Of a stretch of 11,740 nt of DNA, positions 8,501 to 11,740 are shown piece by piece. This DNA comes from Singulisphaera sp. GP187 (lineage in GTDB: Bacteria; Planctomycetota; Phycisphaerae; Phycisphaerales; SM1A02). Location: NCBI GenBank assembly GCA_945896765.1, contig CAMDEL010000031.1, positions 1-11,740 on the forward strand, in the 5' to 3' direction. The notes under the pieces were generated by a model. It did not search any database, was not told where the DNA came from, and saw nothing but the letters and a program-made list of their open reading frames with translations. The stretch's first letter is position 1. Each line of letters starts with the position of its first letter. Position numbers and translations under genes: made by a program.

Positions 8501-9362
8501 GAAGAATTTCCGCGACTCTGATTTCATGTGCAACACCAGATGCTCGTGTTGCATCGGAGTGCAAGAGGGCAATCGCAGCCGATCGTGATCCTTGCTGAAA
8601 TGATTCGCGCGCACGAGCGCGCATGAGTTGCTCATCAAGCGGACGAATTTCGTTTCCATCGTGTGATATGCGCGCTGGCACACCGACAGAATTTCGTTCA
8701 ATTGCGGGCATCTTGCGCGGCGCACGAGCAAAGATGTCAAGTCGCCGTTGATCGCCAATCCGAAGAATGTCTTCGAGTCCTTCATTGACAAAGAGCGTCA
8801 CTGGAGTCACTTTGCCTTCAAGAAGTGCATTCGTGCCTCGAGTCGTTCCGATGCAAATACGGCAGTCTGTGAGAGGAATTGGATGTGGTCGACCGATCGC
8901 CAACCGCACAGCGAGAAGTGGCGCTTCGAATGGCGCAAGAAGATCGACGAAGATTTCCTTGACAGCAGAATTGGAATTCTGAAAAACGGATTCCATTCGA
9001 TCAAGGGTCAATTCAAGTGTGTTCGAGGTCATACGCCGAACAGAAACGACTCTGCACTCTTGGATCGTTGCTTTTGATGAATCGGATGTATTCGCAGCAC
9101 CCGCAAGCCGAACTATAAATCCGCGAAAGAATGAATCTATGATTTGATCCGCGAGAGGCAAATGGATTTCAAGAGTAAGAATCAAAGAACGAATCGAAAG
9201 AAGTCTCCCGCGGACCGCGCTCGTACTCAATACCTTTGCTCGAACCGTTTCTCCATCTTTGGATCGTGCAATGCAGTCTGTGAATGTGCCACCTGTGTCA
9301 ACGCCAACCTCCCAAGCGAACGAAGTGTTCGATTCATTTGCGATTGACGATGCCACAGTCAT
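5514..9362 (-). CDS. Fused HyuA-HyuB 5-oxoprolinase/hydantoinase-type enzyme
   Basis: This 1282-residue protein carries both subunit types in one chain, like eukaryotic 5-oxoprolinase (~1288). The HyuA half (~16-745) shows VGVDTGGTFTDC (19-30), GTTRGTNALLEGK (172-184), LLSGPAGGVAGA (361-372), VTLDMGGTSADVARVDG (385-401, ASKHA-type phosphate-binding motif) and VAFGGAGGLHACAVAERLG (546-564). The HyuB half (~765-1282) shows LGSIATDMGEQLRRTAVS, NHPRFGGSHLPDLTVI (843-858), GGSRPGSMPPDA (882-893), IGQTETSQRLVDLL and NSGGAGKHRGGDGLVRRI, ending in TPGGGGFGA. The family couples ATP hydrolysis to opening of 5-oxoproline to glutamate, or of hydantoins; specificity cannot be read here. About 95 residues (~50-145) separate the first two HyuA motifs more widely than in the textbook arrangement. 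The ATG at 9362 places the first motif suitably near the N-terminus. The 5' end is 38 bp from the divergent waaA start; the 3' end overlaps the peroxiredoxin gene by 14 bp. Confidence 0.92.
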   Translation of the reverse strand: MTVASSIANESNTSFAWEVGVDTGGTFTDCIARSKDGETVRAKVLSTSAVRGRLLSIRSLILTLEIHLPLADQIIDSFFRGFIVRLAGAANTSDSSKATIQECRVVSVRRMTSNTLELTLDRMESVFQNSNSAVKEIFVDLLAPFEAPLLAVRLAIGRPHPIPLTDCRICIGTTRGTNALLEGKVTPVTLFVNEGLEDILRIGDQRRLDIFARAPRKMPAIERNSVGVPARISHDGNEIRPLDEQLMRARARESFQQGSRSAAIALLHSDATRASGVAHEIRVAEILREEGFSWISVSHQCGSTSRFEARARAAVVDAALSGPVGEFIQSIAHSASGAEILMMTSAGGLIPAAAFQPRESLLSGPAGGVAGAAAIAAACGFHRCVTLDMGGTSADVARVDGAPEMRDETTVGPVSIASPCVAVESVAAGGGSILWWDGEAMRVGPRSAGASPGPACYGTGGPLTLTDANLLLGRIDRTQFAIPVSLDAAQGQAKALHSQIAGNFQRKISMQEMLESFIAIADEAMASAIRAVTVRRGVDPADHALVAFGGAGGLHACAVAERLGIRTVVYPLDAGLLCASGISCAPITRIVTSLVLCALSDCDPSMWDRLEQLQNRGETEMGLLGIDRASTLVTRKIALMRLTGTEESVEVEIASHCKRDTLVESLTAGFRLRFREIYGFDYDHTRKIEVERIRIHIESARIKTPITIQAIVENTQPSNGPMTVMRRDSTAFIAAGWQSHRHKNGAMIFKRIDHVTTSAVSTHELLAAQLGSIATDMGEQLRRTAVSANIKDRLDFSCGLLDAEGFLVINAPHIPIHLGALGSCIRSVKAVHEFKPGQVVVVNHPRFGGSHLPDLTVITPIFTPSSELIGFAANRAHHAEIGGSRPGSMPPDATTLEQEGIVIEPTVIVEDGAARFDRIEDQLRSGKWPSRLVDDNLADLRAQVAANELAAIRMRGLVGECTIASLRACCDRLRDSARRAAERAIEQLPIEIPTSQERLDDGTILSVGMKRSSNPTRLEIDFTSTASTHPRNLNAPFAVTRAAVMYSIRVLVGQLLGADGPAFPLNEGLLDPVKITLPNGSILSPDFSGSPEACPACAIGQTETSQRLVDLLWRCFDLAACSQGTINNLLFGNARFGFYETIAGGAGATCEGAGESGVHTHISNTRITDAEVLERRYPVRLETFRVRTNSGGAGKHRGGDGLVRRIRFLEAVDLSFLSQHRVESPYGLAGGGPGMCGAQRIIRADGRIEDVAGIVAARMEADDQFEIETPGGGGFGATLSTL

Positions 9363-9400
9363 TGCATCGAGACTAGCGGGGTCGGATACTCTTGGGTTCT

Positions 9401-10696
9401 ATGGCCATCGTGGTCGATATTGCCTTTCTTCTCTTTGCCATAGTCACTATGCCGTTTTGGCTTGTTTCTATGTGGAAGCGGGGGAAGTTGCGCACGGATT
9501 GGTCTTCGCGACTTGGATGGCGACTCCCCCAAATACCTGAACAACAAGTAACTGAACAAAACGGCACCAAGGCAGGGGCTCAGCGCGCCCCTCGCATCCT
9601 TCTGCATGCAGTTTCCGTGGGAGAAGTCAACGCTGCCCGCATACTTGCGGACATTCTTGCCGCCGAGCCGATGAATGCGCAAGTGATCATCAGCGTGACA
9701 ACTGACACCGGAATTGAACGCGCACGAAAGGTTTTTGGTTCGCGACATACGGTTGTGCGCTATCCATTTGATTTTTCTTGGAGCGTGCGTCGTTTTCTCG
9801 GGGCAGTCAGGCCGAATGTCGTCTTGTTGATGGAGTTAGAAATCTGGCCGAACTTCACTCGACTCTGTGCAAATCGGAGCATTCCAATTGCAGTCATCAA
9901 TGGCAGACTCAGCGCAAGAAGTTTTGCACGTTCACTTCGCGTGCGGTGGATTCTTTCGCCGATGTTTCGAAGATTGTCGCGCGTTGCGGCTCAGGATCAG
10001 GCATACGCAGATCGGTTTGAGGCAATGGGCGTTGCACGCAATCGAATCGCAGTCACTGGAACGATGAAGTGGGATACTGCAGAGATTGCAGATCATGTCG
10101 ATGGAGCAGAAGAATTGGCGCAAGAGATGGGTATTGACCGATCAATGCCGCTGATCGTTGCAGGATCGACTGCGCTCGGTGAAGAAATACTGATTTCTGC
10201 GGCATGTCCAGAAGGCGTTCAACTCTTGTGCGCACCAAGAAAACCTGAGTGGTTTGATCAAACTTCCAGAGCGTTGCCAGGAAGTGTCCGGCGAAGTGAA
10301 AAGCACGCAGGGAGTGCATCAGGACGATTTGTGCTGGACACGATTGGCGAACTTCGCAAGGCATATAGTCTGGCCGATCTGGTGGTCCTTGGCCGAACAT
10401 TTGGAATTCTGCACGGTTCTGACATGATGGAGCCCGCAGGATTGGGCAAAGTAGTGATTGTTGGACCGCGTGTCGACGATTTCCAATCAACTGCGGATGC
10501 TTTAATAAAGAGCGGGGGACTTGTACAAACATCCGCAGAGAATCTTCGTGCAACGATCGCCGAACTCCTCGCTGATCCCAAACGAAGAGAACAGATCGCA
10601 TCGGCTGCACGAGATGTGATTCGCAAAGAACAGGGGGCTTCTGCCCGACATGCAAAGATTGCTCAAGAACTTCTTCAAAATCGTGGTGCGAAATGA
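9401..10696 (+). CDS. waaA: 3-deoxy-D-manno-octulosonic acid (Kdo) transferase
   Basis: This 431-residue GT-B glycosyltransferase transfers Kdo from CMP-Kdo to lipid A precursor on the cytoplasmic face of the inner membrane. It begins with a hydrophobic membrane-anchoring helix (IVVDIAFLLFAIVTMPFWLV, ~3-22). Family motifs follow: LLHAVSVGEVNAA (catalytic Glu in SVGE), SVTTDTGIERA, ELEIWPNF, INGRLSARSF, VTGTMKWD, VAGSTALGEE, CAPRKPEWF, and LDTIGELRKAYSLADLVVLG. The late motif usually read as GGHNPLEPA is here HGSDMMEPAGLGK, and APRHPE is APRKPE. I chose the ATG at 9401, which puts the hydrophobic anchor immediately at the N-terminus; a TTG at 9392 would add three residues. Neither has a strong Shine-Dalgarno. 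The gene is 38 bp from the divergent oxoprolinase, so its promoter probably overlaps that gene's 5' end. It shares ATGA with thiL, indicating an operon. It implies an LPS-containing outer membrane. Confidence 0.93.
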   Translation: MAIVVDIAFLLFAIVTMPFWLVSMWKRGKLRTDWSSRLGWRLPQIPEQQVTEQNGTKAGAQRAPRILLHAVSVGEVNAARILADILAAEPMNAQVIISVTTDTGIERARKVFGSRHTVVRYPFDFSWSVRRFLGAVRPNVVLLMELEIWPNFTRLCANRSIPIAVINGRLSARSFARSLRVRWILSPMFRRLSRVAAQDQAYADRFEAMGVARNRIAVTGTMKWDTAEIADHVDGAEELAQEMGIDRSMPLIVAGSTALGEEILISAACPEGVQLLCAPRKPEWFDQTSRALPGSVRRSEKHAGSASGRFVLDTIGELRKAYSLADLVVLGRTFGILHGSDMMEPAGLGKVVIVGPRVDDFQSTADALIKSGGLVQTSAENLRATIAELLADPKRREQIASAARDVIRKEQGASARHAKIAQELLQNRGAK

Positions 10697-11640
10697 CTGG
10701 CAGTGAACGAATGAATGACCGAGTCAATGAGCGGGAAATTCTTGCGCTTGCCGCGGCAGCGAATGGCGCACTGCCAAAGAATATCTTGATTCCTCCTGGC
10801 GACGATATGGCGCTTGTCCAATTGGCATCATCGCAAGTACTTATCGCTGTCGATCAAGTCGTTGCTGGTCGTCACTTCACTGCGAACACGCCACTTGATC
10901 TCGTCGCTCGCAAAGCCGTCGCACGAAATGTCAGCGATGTTGCTGCGATGGCTGGCAATCCAGTTGCGACGCTTGCATCGGTGACACTGCCACATTCACT
11001 TGGGGCACAAGGCGCACGCGAACTGCTCGAATCTGTCCGCAAATACGCAGCAGAATTTGGATGCCCGTTGATCGGTGGTGATACATCTGTCCATCATGAT
11101 CCTGCAGGTCCGCTGACGCTTTCGGTGACGATTCTTGCCTCGCCTCGAACTGATGGGATTGTCGTCACGCGCCACGGAGCGAAGATTGGAGATCGACTCA
11201 TCGTCAGCGGGCCGCTTGGCGGATCATTTGCAGATGATGGATTGGGTCACCACTTGACCTTCACGCCACGAGTTGCTCAAGCGCACGAGCTCGCCGACAA
11301 ACTGAAACAAGGCTTGCATGCGATGATCGATATCAGTGATGGACTCGGTCTCGATACCGCACGAATCATCGATGCATCGACCAAACATTCCGGTGTGGCA
11401 ATGCAAGCTCGACTGAGGGGATCGGATATTCCTTGCAACCGAGGGAATCTCATGCGGCACGCGTTGAGTGATGGCGAAGATCACGAACTGCTTGCTGCAA
11501 TTGATGCGCAGGCTGAAGTTCCTTCCGGCTGGACTGCCATCGGAACAATCACTCAGCGGCACACCGAGGATCAAAGATCAGTTCTTGTTCAAATCGCAGA
11601 TTCGCTCGAAGACGCAACAAATCTAGGATGGCTTCATTGA
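10693..11640 (+). CDS. thiL: Thiamine-monophosphate kinase
   Basis: This 315-residue protein is the usual length. It phosphorylates thiamine monophosphate with ATP to thiamine diphosphate, the last step of cofactor synthesis, in the cytoplasm. It has the PurM/ThiL fold, with PPGDDMALV (34-42, GDD metal/ATP site), VDQVVAGRHF (53-62, in place of the common TD-x-L-V-E-G-x-H-F), ARKAVARNVSDVAAMAGNP (72-90), LIGGDTS (126-132), DISDGLGLDTARI (213-225) and LSDGEDHELLAAI near the C-terminus. The annotated ATG overlaps the waaA stop in an ATGA junction, which suggests translational coupling. A second ATG at 10711 (MNDRVNEREIL) would still keep every motif and matches the usual N-terminal length better, so the true start could be there. 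The 3' end overlaps the next gene by 13 bp. The product assignment is secure. Confidence 0.95.
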   Translation: MTGSERMNDRVNEREILALAAAANGALPKNILIPPGDDMALVQLASSQVLIAVDQVVAGRHFTANTPLDLVARKAVARNVSDVAAMAGNPVATLASVTLPHSLGAQGARELLESVRKYAAEFGCPLIGGDTSVHHDPAGPLTLSVTILASPRTDGIVVTRHGAKIGDRLIVSGPLGGSFADDGLGHHLTFTPRVAQAHELADKLKQGLHAMIDISDGLGLDTARIIDASTKHSGVAMQARLRGSDIPCNRGNLMRHALSDGEDHELLAAIDAQAEVPSGWTAIGTITQRHTEDQRSVLVQIADSLEDATNLGWLH

Positions 11641-11740
11641 ATCATCCTGCAACTGAACAAGTGATTGCTCTCGCCGACGAAGCTGCAACCGAAGCGCTTG
11701 GCGAGAAAATTGCTCGTGAATTGAAAGCGGGAGACTTCAT
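11628..11740 (+). CDS. tsaE: tRNA threonylcarbamoyladenosine biosynthesis ATPase TsaE (5' part only)
   Basis: The first 37 codons are present before the window ends. The reading begins MASLNHPATEQVIALADEAA and continues with TEALGEKIARELKAGDF. This matches the region just before the Walker A loop (typically GDLGAGKT) of TsaE/YjeE, which works with TsaB and TsaD to make the t6A modification of ANN-decoding tRNAs. The nucleotide-binding motifs lie beyond the edge, so the call rests on this short N-terminal pattern and on position. The ATG lies inside the thiL 3' end (13-bp overlap, different frame), consistent with a coupled waaA-thiL-tsaE transcript. An AGG touches the ATG and is too close to act as a normal ribosome binding site. 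Confidence 0.72.
   Translation, partial: MASLNHPATEQVIALADEAATEALGEKIARELKAGDF

Noticed and set aside
9392..9400. TTG at 9392 as the waaA start
   Set aside because: It adds only three residues ahead of an in-frame ATG that directly precedes the membrane-anchor helix, and neither site has a stronger ribosome binding site.
10053..10727. A 224-codon minus-strand open frame antisense to waaA
   Set aside because: waaA motifs are continuous through this stretch; the antisense product has no domain and no sensible start context.

Overview
This window looks like a chromosomal segment from a Gram-negative-type bacterium, most probably a planctomycete (Phycisphaerae-like). That assignment is inferred from remembered family resemblances, not from a database search. 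The pointers are a Kdo transferase (an LPS-type envelope), a stand-alone DUF3553-like protein, a YmdB-type phosphoesterase with GDH in place of GNH, a TPR protein resembling the C-terminal half of planctomycete Ser/Thr kinases, and a fused HyuA-HyuB oxoprolinase. Base composition is near 50% GC by eye. No tRNA, rRNA, IS element, integrase, CRISPR array or phage gene is visible, and no gap between genes exceeds about 110 bases.

Layout: (1) 1-1109, minus: the first ~369 codons of a membrane-anchored coiled-coil/TPR protein that runs off the left edge. (2) 1217-1849, minus: a DUF3553-like protein whose stop codon lies in a three-copy 14-bp tandem repeat. (3) 1912-2742, plus: a YmdB-family metallophosphoesterase, overlapping by 28 bp the convergent (4) 2715-4952, minus: a large FUSC-type membrane protein. 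(5) 5060-5527, plus: an AhpE/Bcp-like peroxiredoxin, divergent from FUSC across a 107-bp gap holding a small inverted repeat, and overlapping by 14 bp the convergent (6) 5514-9362, minus: a 1282-residue fused 5-oxoprolinase/hydantoinase. (7) From 9401 rightward, plus: a tight run waaA - thiL - tsaE (partial), with the genes overlapping by 4 and 13 bp.

Functionally this is mostly housekeeping and general metabolism: LPS inner-core assembly, thiamine diphosphate synthesis and the tRNA t6A modification in one apparent operon; 5-oxoproline (or hydantoin-like) ring opening; peroxide removal; and probable efflux of aromatic or amphipathic compounds. I see no convincing new multi-gene system. The items most worth a second look are active-site motif deviations in the YmdB and WaaA homologues, an extra ~95-residue segment early in the oxoprolinase, the kinase-less TPR protein, the tandem repeat at 1191-1232 and the inverted repeat between FUSC and the peroxiredoxin.
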